Below are positions 17,630 through 26,663 of a DNA stretch of 53,367 nt, one piece after another; the first letter of the stretch is position 1, and each line of letters opens with the position of its first letter. The position numbers and the translations under genes were made by a program. The DNA lies in contig QHWY01000088.1 in NCBI GenBank assembly GCA_003223875.1, forward strand, positions 1-53,367. Reading direction: 5' to 3'. The DNA is from Acidobacteriota bacterium (GTDB lineage: Bacteria; Acidobacteriota; Terriglobia; 20CM-2-55-15). Below the pieces are notes generated by a model. The model ran no database searches. It saw nothing but the letters and a program-made list of their open reading frames with translations, and was not told where the DNA came from.

Positions 17630-18355
17630 CTATAAACGATTATAGCGAAGGCGCGCTTGAGCGATAAATGTTGTGAACAACGCCTTCGCAAACGGATCAT
17701 CCTTCCAGCCCCGCTCTGGATGCCATTGCACGCCGAGAATGAAGCGGCCCGTCGTGTCTTCGACGGCTTCGATGACTCCATCGGGCGCGAACGCCACCGG
17801 TCGGAGATTGCGGCCGGGATTTGCGATCGATTGATGGTGATAACTGTTTACCTCGATATCGGAACGGCCGGCCAGCTGCGCGATTAGACTGTCTTGCGCA
17901 ATCCGGACCGGGTGGCGAGCAGGCGGATTACCGTCGTCTGCTTCATGACTGAGGGCGGCGTTCACCAATGCAGGAATATCCTGGACGAGTGAACCACCGC
18001 GGAAAACATTCAGGCTTTGGATACCGAAGCAAATGCCGACCAAAGGCAAACTTTCCTGCTCGACGTATTGCAAGATCTCAAAATCGGTGGCATCGCGGTT
18101 TGGATAAAGCTCGCCGAGATTGGGATGCGGGACGGCCCCGTAGTGTTTCGGGTCGACGTCGGTCGGGCTGCCGGGAAGAAGAACGCCGTGGACGCGACTG
18201 ACGTACTCGCGGATGATTTCGCGATCGCCAGTTGTGGGTATCATTAGCGGCAGGCCGCCCGCCCAGAGGATCGCATCGAGATAATGGCGGATCTGGCCGA
18301 TGTACTCAGATTTTTCGTGATAGCGAGTAGGAATTCCGATCCAGGGTTTGTCCAT
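17630..18355 (-). CDS. Peptidase C26 family glutamine amidotransferase-like hydrolase
   Basis: A class I glutamine amidotransferase-fold hydrolase of 241 residues, like PuuD (gamma-glutamyl-gamma-aminobutyrate hydrolase). The nucleophile is C109 in VGICFGIQ, with HHQS and VQWHPE (His-Glu of the triad) towards the C-terminus, and LLPGSPTDVDP is typical of the C26 group. Members cleave gamma-glutamyl amides in polyamine or related catabolism; no other puu genes are nearby, so the substrate is open. The start overlaps the end of the acyltransferase gene by 50 nt. Confidence 0.85.
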   Translation of the reverse strand: MDKPWIGIPTRYHEKSEYIGQIRHYLDAILWAGGLPLMIPTTGDREIIREYVSRVHGVLLPGSPTDVDPKHYGAVPHPNLGELYPNRDATDFEILQYVEQESLPLVGICFGIQSLNVFRGGSLVQDIPALVNAALSHEADDGNPPARHPVRIAQDSLIAQLAGRSDIEVNSYHHQSIANPGRNLRPVAFAPDGVIEAVEDTTGRFILGVQWHPERGWKDDPFAKALFTTFIAQARLRYNRL

Positions 18356-19064
18356 AATTAAATGTTGCTACGATCTCTTCTCGAACGCGGTTGGCCAATT
18401 CTGCCGCTGGAACGCCTTCCGAACAAATCGGCTCTCCGATAACGAGCTCCACGACTCCCCCACGTATGTGGTATGTCTTCGGGACAAGAACTGCCCGGGA
18501 TCCGCGAATCGTCATTGGAACCACCTCGGCGTTCGATCTCGTCGCCAACATAAAGCTGCCGCCTTTGAAGGGCTTAATAGTGCCGTCGCGGCTGGTCGCG
18601 CCCTCTGGAAAAATCAGAATGGGCGTGCCGGTCTTGATCGTTTCGGCCGCGTTCCGCAAAGATTTGACGGCCGCGTGCGGATTTTCTCTATCGATCGCAA
18701 CGTGGCCCGACCGGCGCAAATGCCAGCCGAGGAACGGATACCGGAACAAATCCTTCTTCGCCGCAAAGCGAAACTGGAACGGCAGCGCAGCCAAAATGAT
18801 CGGAATGTCCATGTGGCTTTGATGATTCACGCAAAGCACATATGGACGCGCACGTTGCAGATGTTCGACACCACGAACCCGGAAACGGACGCGGGCTGTC
18901 CACAAAATCATGCGTGCCCACATCCGAGCACATGCATGCTGGATTCGCCCGCCGGAATCGAACAGGGAACTCGCCACGGAAAGCGAGCCCATGATTCCCG
19001 TATAGATAAAAATCAACGGTGCCGTGATCAACAGCGAGCGTGCATAGCTGAGTTTGCCGAGCAT
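18306..19064 (-). CDS. plsC: 1-acyl-sn-glycerol-3-phosphate acyltransferase
   Basis: A phospholipid acyltransferase of 252 residues that adds the second acyl chain to lysophosphatidic acid at the inner membrane. The catalytic HxxxxD motif is NHQSHMD (H81, D86), and the substrate-binding motif is FPEGATSRDG. An N-terminal hydrophobic segment (SLLITAPLIFIYTGIMG) would anchor it. A purine-rich repeat lies just upstream of its ATG. It sits between folC and the C26 hydrolase in one directional run. Confidence 0.9.
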   Translation of the reverse strand: MLGKLSYARSLLITAPLIFIYTGIMGSLSVASSLFDSGGRIQHACARMWARMILWTARVRFRVRGVEHLQRARPYVLCVNHQSHMDIPIILAALPFQFRFAAKKDLFRYPFLGWHLRRSGHVAIDRENPHAAVKSLRNAAETIKTGTPILIFPEGATSRDGTIKPFKGGSFMLATRSNAEVVPMTIRGSRAVLVPKTYHIRGGVVELVIGEPICSEGVPAAELANRVREEIVATFNYGQTLDRNSYSLSRKI

Positions 19065-19074
19065 GGTTTTCGCC

Positions 19075-19092
19075 TTTCCCTCTGGGAGAGGG
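19075..19092 (-). repeat. CCCTCTCCCAGAGGGAAA repeat upstream of plsC
   Basis: The plsC-sense strand reads CCCTCTCCCAGAGGGAAA, ending 10 nt before the plsC ATG at 19064. It has the same orientation relative to the gene as the copies before dprA, purM and the 10072 radical SAM gene. Confidence 0.55.
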
Positions 19093-20244
19093 CTACTCTA
19101 GCATGGGACGCGCCTCTCCAATGAGGTACAGGGAACCGCAAATCAAGATCGTTGTATCCAAAGGTGCATTCAATCGAGCATAGTCCACAGCGTCTGCAAC
19201 CGTGAGCTCCACATGTGAACCTTCTACAAGCCTCTGCAGCTCAGCCGGGTCTTTCGCGCGGCTGCTTTTCGGCTTCGTGAATACGAACTGGCAGGCGTGC
19301 GGCCTGAGGATCGCGATCATTTCTTCAAATTGCTTGTCGGCCATTACTCCGAAAACGACCCACACGCCTTCCGGATGGAACTCTCGAAGAAATGCCGCGA
19401 GCGCACTCGCTGCAGCCACATTGTGCGCGCCGTCCAGAAGGAATCGGCCGCGACGCTCCAACCTGCCAGGCCACGTTGTGGTGTTGACTCCGCGAACAAT
19501 ATCCTCTTTCGAGATTCCCAAACACTCGGCTGCTCGAATCGCAACAGCAATATTTTCGAGTTGGTAACGCCCGAGGAGCTGCGGCCTCAGTTCGGGGTAA
19601 CGGCTGAGATCGGCGCCGCGCATGAGCCGATTTCCCGCTCGCTCGCGAATGACCGGCAAATCCGCGGATGGCCCGATAATCACCGGCTCGCTCGACTTAA
19701 TGATGCCGGCTTTTTCGGCGGCGATGGCTTCGATCGTAGTTCCCAAAAACTGTTGATGATCCAGGCCAATGCTCGTGATGACCGAGACGTCCTGATCGAC
19801 GATATTCGTCGCATCCAGCCTTCCTCCCAGACCCACTTCGAGGACGGCGAACCTGACGCGATCGCGAAAGTAGAGAAAAGCCATCGCCGTAATCAACTCG
19901 AAGGAGGTCGGTGGATAGAGCAGATCTTTCGCCGTTGACGCGGCATGTTTGACGGCAGGGAAGACTTCCCTCAAATCGTCGTCCGATATTTCGCGTCCGC
20001 CGATGGAGATGCGTTCATTCAGCCGAACCAGATGAGGCGACGTATACAGTCCTGCATCGGGCATCATCGAAGACAGCAACTTCGCAACGGACCCTTTGCC
20101 GTTCGTACCGGCGATCAAAATCGATCGGAACGCCCGCTCGGGATTTCCTAAAGTCGCAGCAAGCGCCTGCATATTCCGCAGGTCATATCGGATGGATCGG
20201 TACTCGTTAGTGAGCGAGTAAAGATACTCGAGATCGGCGATCAC
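19093..20244 (-). CDS. folC: Folylpolyglutamate/dihydrofolate synthase
   Basis: A 383-residue Mur-ligase-like enzyme that attaches glutamate to dihydropteroate and extends folate polyglutamates. The P-loop is GTNGKGSV (46-53), followed by SPHLVRLNERI, VLEVGLGGRLDATN and the SIGLDHQQFLG metal site; WPGRLE and LLDGAHN mark the C-terminal ligase domain. It is slightly shorter than typical FolC. The gene begins nine bases after the topA stop and so is probably co-transcribed. Confidence 0.93.
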   Translation of the reverse strand: MIADLEYLYSLTNEYRSIRYDLRNMQALAATLGNPERAFRSILIAGTNGKGSVAKLLSSMMPDAGLYTSPHLVRLNERISIGGREISDDDLREVFPAVKHAASTAKDLLYPPTSFELITAMAFLYFRDRVRFAVLEVGLGGRLDATNIVDQDVSVITSIGLDHQQFLGTTIEAIAAEKAGIIKSSEPVIIGPSADLPVIRERAGNRLMRGADLSRYPELRPQLLGRYQLENIAVAIRAAECLGISKEDIVRGVNTTTWPGRLERRGRFLLDGAHNVAAASALAAFLREFHPEGVWVVFGVMADKQFEEMIAILRPHACQFVFTKPKSSRAKDPAELQRLVEGSHVELTVADAVDYARLNAPLDTTILICGSLYLIGEARPMLE

Positions 20245-20253
20245 TTCGCAAGT

Positions 20254-22686
20254 TTACAATACCTTCTCGGCTTCCACGGACACCTTATACGAACACGACT
20301 CTTCGTTGCAGTAGCGGAGGAGCCCTTCGCGCTTGGTTGCTTTTTCCAGCAGGAAGGGCGCGCCGCATTGTGGGCAGGGCTCGGGGACAGGCTTATTCCA
20401 TACGACAAAGTCGCAATTGGGATATTTCAAACATCCGTAGAAGACTTTTCCGCGCTTGGAGCGGCGCTCGATCAGTTCACCGCCGCAGCCGGGTTTGGGG
20501 CAGGCAACACCTACAGTCTTCGGTTTGATGTACTTGCATTTCGGATAATTGCTGCAGGCGATGAATTCGCCGAACCGACCTTCCTTCATGGCGAGCTTCG
20601 CCTTGCCGCATTGGGGACAAGTTTCCTCGATTATGACGTCCGGTTTCTTCGGCGTCTTTGTTCCGGCTGCGAGCTTTCGCGTGGTCTTGCATTCGGGGTA
20701 ACCGGTACACGCTAGGAATTGGCCGAAGCGGCCGCGCTTCAGCGTCATCGGCTTTCCGCAATTTTCACAGCGCTCCGGCTCAGCCTCAGCAGATGTCTCG
20801 CCCTCTTTGGGGGCTTCTTCGCTGGCAATTTCTTTCGTGTTCTTACACTCCGGATACGCCGAGCATGCCATGAAGCGGCCGAACTGGCCCCACTTGATGA
20901 CCATCGGGCTGCCACACTTTTCACAGACTTCATCAGTGGGAATTTCCTGGCGCTTCAGATTCTCCATGTTCTTTGAAGCGCGCTTCAGGTCCTTCTCGAA
21001 TTTCTTATAAAACTCGTCGAGGGCTTCGACCCAAGTCATCTTGCCTTCTTCGACTTCGTCGAGCTCCTCTTCCATACGGGCTGTGTATTGGACGTCGAAG
21101 ATGTCTTCGAAATGCTTCACCAGCATCTCGGTGACGACACTTCCAAGCTCGGTCGGCTTGAATTTGCCTTGGTCTTTGGTGACGTACTCACGGTCTTGAA
21201 TGGTCGTCAGGATCGTCACGTACGTGGATGGACGGCCGATGCCTTTTTCCTCGAGTGCCTTCACGAGCGAAGCTTCCGTGTATCGTGGCGGCGGTTCGGT
21301 AAAGTGCTGGCGCGGCGTCATGTCGATGAGGCGTAGCCTTTCGCCCTGCCGGAGCGGAGGCAGCGTGAGGTCCTGTTCGTCATCGGGTTCCAGCGGTTTG
21401 CCTTCATCATCGGAGGACTCTTCGTACACCTTTAGGAATCCATCGAATTTCATGACACGGCCGGATGCGCGGAACAAATAATCCTTCACCGCAATTTCCA
21501 CTGTGGTTTGGTCATACACGGCCGGATTCATTTGCGATGCAATGAACCGAGTCCAGATCAGACGGTACAGCTTCAATTCGTCCTCAGATAGGTACGCCTT
21601 GAGATCGTCGGGCGTCCTACCGACGAAGGTTGGGCGAATGGCTTCGTGCGCATCCTGCGCATCTTTCTTGCTCTTGTAGATGACGGCTTTTTCCGGCAAA
21701 TAGGGCCCGCCGTACACGTCCGAGATATAGGAGCGGACCATCTCCAGTGCGTCATCCGACACGCGGGTGGAATCCGAGCGCATGTAACTGATCAAACCAA
21801 TGCGCCCTTCCTCACCCAATTCGATCCCTTCGTAGAGCCGCTGCGCCAGCATCATGGTTTTCTTGACCGTGAAGCGGAGCCGCCGCGCGGCATCTTGTTG
21901 CAATTTGCTGGTCGTGAAAGGAGGAACGGGATTCCGCTTCTTTTCTTTCGTGACGACCGATTCGACGAGAAATTCGGAGTTTTTAACTGCCGCGAGGATG
22001 TGGTCCGCTTCTGCCTGATTGTTGACTTCGGCAGTTTTCCCTTTGATCTTCGCAAGCCGCGCTTCGAATTGCGGCGGCTCGTGGCCTTCGAGCTTTGCGA
22101 TGATCGACCAATATTCTTGCGGGACGAATGCCTTGATTTCGTTCTCGCGCTCCACGATCATCCGCAGCGCAACCGTTTGAACGCGGCCCGCAGAGATGCC
22201 GCGGCGTACTTTGTCCCACAATAAAGGACTGATTTGATATCCAACCAGACGATCGAGAATCCGGCGCGCCTGCTGCGCGTCGACAATGTGCTGATTGATG
22301 CGGCCGGGATTCTCTATGGCGGCTCGGATCGCCTTCGGCGTGATCTCATTGAAGAGCACTCGAAAAACTTCGCCTTTGTTGCCGTCGAGAATTTCCTTCA
22401 AGTGTTGACAAATGGCTTCGCCCTCGCGATCCGGGTCAGCCGCGAGGAATATGCGCTGCGCGGATTTGGCGGCGGTGCGAAGTTCCTTGATGACTTTCTC
22501 TTTACCGGGAATGATGTCGTAGACCGGCTCGAAGTTGTGTTCGATGTCGACTCCGAGCTTGCTCTTGGGCAGATCCTTCACATGGCCGAGTGAGGCTTTC
22601 ACGACATACTCAGCGCCGAGGTATTTATTAATCGTATTCGCTTTCGCGGGTGATTCGACAATCACCAATGATTTTTTAACAGCCAT
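20254..22686 (-). CDS. topA: DNA topoisomerase I
   Basis: A type IA topoisomerase of 810 residues that relaxes negative supercoils. The start at ATG 22686 gives MAVKKSLVIVESPAKANTI, the standard N-terminus of the Toprim domain; an earlier in-frame start adds 25 atypical residues. The catalytic tyrosine lies in ISYMRSDSTR. The C-terminus carries five Cys4 zinc-ribbon repeats (CEKCG, CENCG, CPQCG, CPKPGCGG and CPQCG modules), the last degenerate in spacing. It lies between dprA and folC. Confidence 0.96.
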   Translation of the reverse strand: MAVKKSLVIVESPAKANTINKYLGAEYVVKASLGHVKDLPKSKLGVDIEHNFEPVYDIIPGKEKVIKELRTAAKSAQRIFLAADPDREGEAICQHLKEILDGNKGEVFRVLFNEITPKAIRAAIENPGRINQHIVDAQQARRILDRLVGYQISPLLWDKVRRGISAGRVQTVALRMIVERENEIKAFVPQEYWSIIAKLEGHEPPQFEARLAKIKGKTAEVNNQAEADHILAAVKNSEFLVESVVTKEKKRNPVPPFTTSKLQQDAARRLRFTVKKTMMLAQRLYEGIELGEEGRIGLISYMRSDSTRVSDDALEMVRSYISDVYGGPYLPEKAVIYKSKKDAQDAHEAIRPTFVGRTPDDLKAYLSEDELKLYRLIWTRFIASQMNPAVYDQTTVEIAVKDYLFRASGRVMKFDGFLKVYEESSDDEGKPLEPDDEQDLTLPPLRQGERLRLIDMTPRQHFTEPPPRYTEASLVKALEEKGIGRPSTYVTILTTIQDREYVTKDQGKFKPTELGSVVTEMLVKHFEDIFDVQYTARMEEELDEVEEGKMTWVEALDEFYKKFEKDLKRASKNMENLKRQEIPTDEVCEKCGSPMVIKWGQFGRFMACSAYPECKNTKEIASEEAPKEGETSAEAEPERCENCGKPMTLKRGRFGQFLACTGYPECKTTRKLAAGTKTPKKPDVIIEETCPQCGKAKLAMKEGRFGEFIACSNYPKCKYIKPKTVGVACPKPGCGGELIERRSKRGKVFYGCLKYPNCDFVVWNKPVPEPCPQCGAPFLLEKATKREGLLRYCNEESCSYKVSVEAEKVL

Positions 22687-22757
22687 TTCTGAAATTCTCG
22701 TTTGCCTTGCGTCTATGTAATAAGTGGTCTGGGCCGAAAAATCAACAAGGCCTTTTT

Positions 22758-23852
22758 TCAAAGACGGCGAATGTATTTCTTTCCAGGCAGTTGCCGGATA
22801 TGCTCGGCCATCTCCAAAGCAAGCAGCGCACTATAAACTTCGGACGTGGATAATGGCAACTTTGAGAGCAAGGTATCGATCGACACTGCTTCCTGAAGTG
22901 ACAATGCTCGCCACACTTTCGCTTCAGCGCCATCGAGGTGCGGCTCAGGCAGAGCCTGCATTTTAGCGACAAGCGGCGCGAAAATTTTCTCGCGGATGGG
23001 GTACGGAAGCTCTTCGACAATATCCTGCCAGTTCGTGACGAGTTTGGCGCCTTGGCGGATCAATGCGTGCGGTCCAAAACTGTTCGCCGATGTGATATTG
23101 CCGGGTACCGCAAAAATTTCCCTGCCCGTTTCGAGCGCAAGCCTTACCGTGATCAGCGAGCCGGAGTATTCCGCAGCCTCCACCACAGTTACTCCAAGCG
23201 ACATGCCGGCAATAATCCGATTCCGGATCGGAAAATTTTGCGGGGATGGCGGCGTTCCCAAAGGAAATTCCGAGATAATCGCGCCATTTTCTTCCACAAA
23301 GTCGGCGAGTTCGCGATTTTCTTTCGGATAGACGAAGTCCAGTCCACTGCCGAAAACGGCATAAGTGATCCCTGCCCTCAGCGCGCCCCGATGCGCGGCC
23401 GCATCGAGCCCACGGGCCAAACCCGACGTGATCGCTAAACCTCTTGCCGCAAGATCTTCGGCGAGCCGTTCGGCGCAGTTCAGGCCATAGCCGGTGGGTC
23501 TTCGCGTGCCGACAATCGCGACCTGAGGCAGTTCGGCGCCCCATTTCTTCCCGCGTAGATATAGAACGATCGGCGGATCGAAAATCTCTCGAAGAAGCGG
23601 AGGATAGCGTGGATCAAGAATATCAATGATCGTGACACCCAGTTTAGCGGCTTTCTCCGCCTCGGCTTCCGCACGCTCCGCGGATTTTGGCGAGAGGATG
23701 TCCTCCGCGATCTCCGGCGGAATACCGACGGCTTCCAAGTCGTCGCTATTCGCTTCAAACACCCGTTCCGGTTCCTTGAAGTGCTTGATCAGCGTATTCG
23801 CGGACCGGAGCCCCAGCCCCCGAACCAAAAATAACCGTAAGGCGGCCTTCAT
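22758..23852 (-). CDS. dprA: DNA-processing protein DprA
   Basis: A 364-residue Rossmann-like protein that loads RecA on incoming single-stranded DNA in natural transformation. An N-terminal helical domain (about 1-70) precedes the DprA core with VAIVGTRRPTGYG (about 111-123), TSGLARGLDAAAHRGAL, FPLGTPPSPQNFPIRNRII and VVEAAEYSGSLITVRLALE; a C-terminal winged helix covers about 300-364. The presence of dprA is compatible with competence but is widespread in non-competent bacteria. Its ATG follows a purine-rich repeat by two bases. Confidence 0.95.
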   Translation of the reverse strand: MKAALRLFLVRGLGLRSANTLIKHFKEPERVFEANSDDLEAVGIPPEIAEDILSPKSAERAEAEAEKAAKLGVTIIDILDPRYPPLLREIFDPPIVLYLRGKKWGAELPQVAIVGTRRPTGYGLNCAERLAEDLAARGLAITSGLARGLDAAAHRGALRAGITYAVFGSGLDFVYPKENRELADFVEENGAIISEFPLGTPPSPQNFPIRNRIIAGMSLGVTVVEAAEYSGSLITVRLALETGREIFAVPGNITSANSFGPHALIRQGAKLVTNWQDIVEELPYPIREKIFAPLVAKMQALPEPHLDGAEAKVWRALSLQEAVSIDTLLSKLPLSTSEVYSALLALEMAEHIRQLPGKKYIRRL

Positions 23853-23854
23853 AG

Positions 23855-23873
23855 CCCTTCCCTCTGGGAGAGG
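23855..23873 (-). repeat. CCTCTCCCAGAGGGAAGGG repeat upstream of dprA
   Basis: Read on the dprA strand, the palindrome CCTCTCCCAGAGG is followed by GAAGGG and ends two bases before the ATG. The element supplies the only purine run available as a ribosome binding site. Confidence 0.6.
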
Positions 23874-23945
23874 CTAGCAAGGGTTAGACCAAATGCGGTA
23901 GTTGTGACAGAATACGACAATCCTGATTAGCGAAGGAGACCAGTT

Positions 23946-24467
23946 ATGCGTAGATTGGTTCTCGCATGGTTGCTTTTATCCGGCACCGGATGGGCGCAAC
24001 ATCCCGATGATGTTTTCGTAGGGCAAAAAGCGCCCGAATTGAAGGACGGAGATGCCTGGATCAATTCGAAGCCGCTCAAACTCGAGCAGCTACGCGGCAA
24101 GGTTGTCCTTGTCGATTTTTGGGCCTGGGACTGCCCCTTCTGTGCTCAAGCGATGCCCCACGTGAAAGAGCTTTATGATAAATATGCGAAGGATGGACTC
24201 GTGATTATCGGCGTCCATACTCCACGTATCGACTACGAGAAGGACATTCCCAAGATCAAAGAAGCCGTCGTCAAGAAGGGCATCAAATATCCGGTTGTCG
24301 TCGACAACAAGTATCAAATTTGGAGTGATTATCTCTGCAACACCTGGCCCAGTCATTTCGTCGTGGATCAGGAAGGCGTGATTCAACTCAGCCACTCCGG
24401 AACCGAACGATACGAGGATACGGAGAAGGTGATTCAGAGATTGCTCGCCAAAGGCAGCGGGAAATAG
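23946..24467 (+). CDS. Exported thioredoxin-like (TlpA/redoxin) protein
   Basis: A 173-residue periplasmic thioredoxin-fold protein. The signal peptide is MRRLVLAWLLLSGTGWAQ. The redox motif is WAWDCPFC (C63, C66), an unusual variant of the TlpA WCxPC motif with Asp before the first Cys. NTWPSHFVVD contains the conserved cis-proline region. It could reduce or oxidise exported thiols. AAGGAGA lies upstream of the ATG, which supports the start. An AT-rich palindrome begins at its stop codon. Confidence 0.82.
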   Translation: MRRLVLAWLLLSGTGWAQHPDDVFVGQKAPELKDGDAWINSKPLKLEQLRGKVVLVDFWAWDCPFCAQAMPHVKELYDKYAKDGLVIIGVHTPRIDYEKDIPKIKEAVVKKGIKYPVVVDNKYQIWSDYLCNTWPSHFVVDQEGVIQLSHSGTERYEDTEKVIQRLLAKGSGK

Positions 24468-24517
24468 CCACAAAGATGCACAAGATTCACAAAATTTTTT
24501 GTGTCTTTTTGTGGCCA
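24465..24517. repeat. AT-rich inverted repeat (CCACAAAG...TTTTTGTGG family)
   Basis: TAGCCACAAAGATG at the left pairs with TTTTTGTGGCCA at the right around an AAAATTTTTT centre. It begins on the TAG stop codon of the upstream thioredoxin-like gene and could fold as a transcript-ending hairpin, although no classic GC stem is present. Confidence 0.65.
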
Positions 24518-24572
24518 CCGTTTTTGCTCAGTCGAACTTCTCTTTAATTAAGGTACGGTTTTCACTCTTGCG

Positions 24573-25637
24573 ATGAGCGCACGGACATTTCAATCATTGC
24601 TAAGAAGTAGCATCCTGCTGCTGTTTTCATTCCTTATCAGTTCGCCGGCACATGCCCAATTGTTTCCCAAGGCGCGTCCGGATAACGTAGTGAAGCCCAA
24701 AAATATTCACGGTGTGGTACAGGATCTCCGCGGCACACTGCTTCCGGGGGCGCGGGTATTTCTAAGAGACATGAAGACAAAGGTCGTGCGCACGATCGAA
24801 ACCGATCAGAACGGCGAGTACAAAGTTTTTGCGCTCCCGCCGAATGTCGATTACGAGCTATATGCGGATTTCAAAGGCAAGTCGTCAGAAAAAAAATTCG
24901 TCAGCTCGTTTTTGAATCGCGAAGATAACGTCCTCAACTTCCAACTCGACGTCGCCGTGATCGAAGGCAAAGCCGACACTGCGCTGCCGGACCCTGGCGT
25001 AACGTTTAAGAGTTTCGACCTCGTCGAGCTACACGCTTCGTTCGAGATGCCCAGCGGCATACCGGCTCCGGTGCCGTCTGTTTTGTTGCTCCACGGATAT
25101 GGCGAGGATCACTCGGTCTGGAAGGATTTTGGTCAGCAATTGCTCAAACGTGGATGGGCGGTGATGGCGCTCGACTTGCGTGGGCATGGCGAAAGCAAAT
25201 CGCGGAACCAGCGGCCAATCCAGGCAACGCCGGCTTGGAGAAAAGACCCACACGAATTTCCCGTGGATCTAGACCCGGCGCTGGATTGGTTGAAAGCACA
25301 GCCGCGCATCGATACGCGGAAGATCGTCATTATCGGCAGCGATGTCGGCGCTACTCTTGCCCTCATTGGCAGCGGCCGGTATCCGGAAGTCCGAACGGTT
25401 GTCGCGATCAAGCCGAACCTGGACGAAAGCCTCGCTCTAGCAGGCAGCGCTCAGGATTTTCAACCGCGGTCGGCTTTAATTGTCGCAGCTAATCCAGCCG
25501 AAGCCGAGCGCATAAGGGCTCTGGTCAAGCTCCCATCTCGAGTGTTGGCGGTCTCCCATTCGGGTGGAACAGCGGAATGGACCGCCGACCGACAAGTCGC
25601 AGACGCGATCTTTCAGTGGCTGAAAGAAACGTTCTGA
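24573..25637 (+). CDS. Secreted alpha/beta hydrolase with N-terminal CarboxypepD-reg-like domain
   Basis: A 354-residue exported protein. A signal peptide (SILLLFSFLISSPAHAQ) is followed by a beta-sandwich like carboxypeptidase regulatory domains (about 45-130: HGVVQDLRGTLLPGARV, DQNGEYKV). The second half is an alpha/beta hydrolase with oxyanion HGYG (174-177), DLRGHGES and a nucleophile elbow IIGSDVGAT: the expected GxSxG serine is Asp (D257), as in dehalogenase and epoxide-hydrolase branches. H329 in AVSHSGG is the likely base. It may be a non-esterase hydrolase or inactive. Its end overlaps rlmN convergently by 25 nt. Confidence 0.72.
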   Translation: MSARTFQSLLRSSILLLFSFLISSPAHAQLFPKARPDNVVKPKNIHGVVQDLRGTLLPGARVFLRDMKTKVVRTIETDQNGEYKVFALPPNVDYELYADFKGKSSEKKFVSSFLNREDNVLNFQLDVAVIEGKADTALPDPGVTFKSFDLVELHASFEMPSGIPAPVPSVLLLHGYGEDHSVWKDFGQQLLKRGWAVMALDLRGHGESKSRNQRPIQATPAWRKDPHEFPVDLDPALDWLKAQPRIDTRKIVIIGSDVGATLALIGSGRYPEVRTVVAIKPNLDESLALAGSAQDFQPRSALIVAANPAEAERIRALVKLPSRVLAVSHSGGTAEWTADRQVADAIFQWLKETF

Positions 25638-26653
25638 GGTTCGTCGGCCCATTTCTTCTTCAACTGGCCGCAGGCGGCGGAAATATCATTCCCGCGGTTT
25701 TTTCTCACAAATGCTGAGATGTTGTGGTGGATCAGGATTTGCTGAAACCTTTCGACAACCGCGTCCGGCGGGCGACGGTAGTTGAGTTCTTCAGCCTCAT
25801 TGAACGGAATTAAATTGACTTTGGCGCGAATTCCCTTCACGAGCTTCACGAGATGAAGTGCATCTTCAGGGGCATCCGTTATGCCACGGAGCAGCACATA
25901 TTCAAAAGTCACGCGCTGCCGATGTTTCAGCGGAAATCGGCGAATCGCGTCGAGCAATTGTTCGATCGGATATCGGCGGTTGATCGGCATCAATTCATTT
26001 CGTTTCTCATTTGTCGCGCCGGTCAGCGAAATCGCGAGATTGGGAATCATCGGCTCGCCGGCAAGCCGTTTGATGGCCGGCAGCAGGCCTGCGGTCGAAA
26101 GTGTGATACGCGACATCGACATGTTCAGGCCGTCTTCGTCGTGCAGGATCCGAATGGCCTTCATGACGTTGTCGTAGTTGTGAAGAGGCTCGCCCATTCC
26201 CATCAGTACAATATTGAAACCGCGCGACGAGGTGTTTTCCCTCTGGGCAATCAAGGCTTGAGTGACGATTTCGCCGGGAGTCAAATTACGTGTCAGTCCA
26301 AGCTGGCCGGTGAGACAGAATGTGCAGGCCAAAGCACAGCCGATTTGAGACGAGATGCAAATCGTGTCTCTGTTCTCCTCAGGAATATATACGGTCTCGG
26401 CAAGCTCGCCGTCTTCTAACCGCACGAGATAGCGCCGCGTTTCGTCGATCGAATCGAACCGCCGATGGACAGAAGGCAGCTTTATATTCCATTCCTCAGA
26501 AAAGGAAGCGCGCGACGGCTTCGGCAGATCCGTCATCAACTCGAAATCATCGAAGGACCGCTGATAAACACCTTTGTAGATCTGTGTCGCCCGGAACGGC
26601 GGATCAAAGATCGAGGCGAGTTCAGTCTTTTCGTAGTCGAAGAAAAATTTCAT
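25613..26653 (-). CDS. rlmN: 23S rRNA (adenine-2503-C2)-methyltransferase RlmN
   Basis: A radical SAM methyltransferase that modifies A2503 of 23S rRNA and A37 of some tRNAs. The motif CALACTFC (C106, C110, C113) binds the cluster; GMGEPLHNYDNV, STAGLLPAI and the C-terminal CGQL region with the methyl-accepting Cys (AACGQLKKKW) are diagnostic. Length (346) is typical. An inverted-repeat element lies immediately upstream of its start. Confidence 0.95.
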   Translation of the reverse strand: MKFFFDYEKTELASIFDPPFRATQIYKGVYQRSFDDFELMTDLPKPSRASFSEEWNIKLPSVHRRFDSIDETRRYLVRLEDGELAETVYIPEENRDTICISSQIGCALACTFCLTGQLGLTRNLTPGEIVTQALIAQRENTSSRGFNIVLMGMGEPLHNYDNVMKAIRILHDEDGLNMSMSRITLSTAGLLPAIKRLAGEPMIPNLAISLTGATNEKRNELMPINRRYPIEQLLDAIRRFPLKHRQRVTFEYVLLRGITDAPEDALHLVKLVKGIRAKVNLIPFNEAEELNYRRPPDAVVERFQQILIHHNISAFVRKNRGNDISAACGQLKKKWADEPQNVSFSH

Positions 26654-26663
26654 GGAATCAAGC

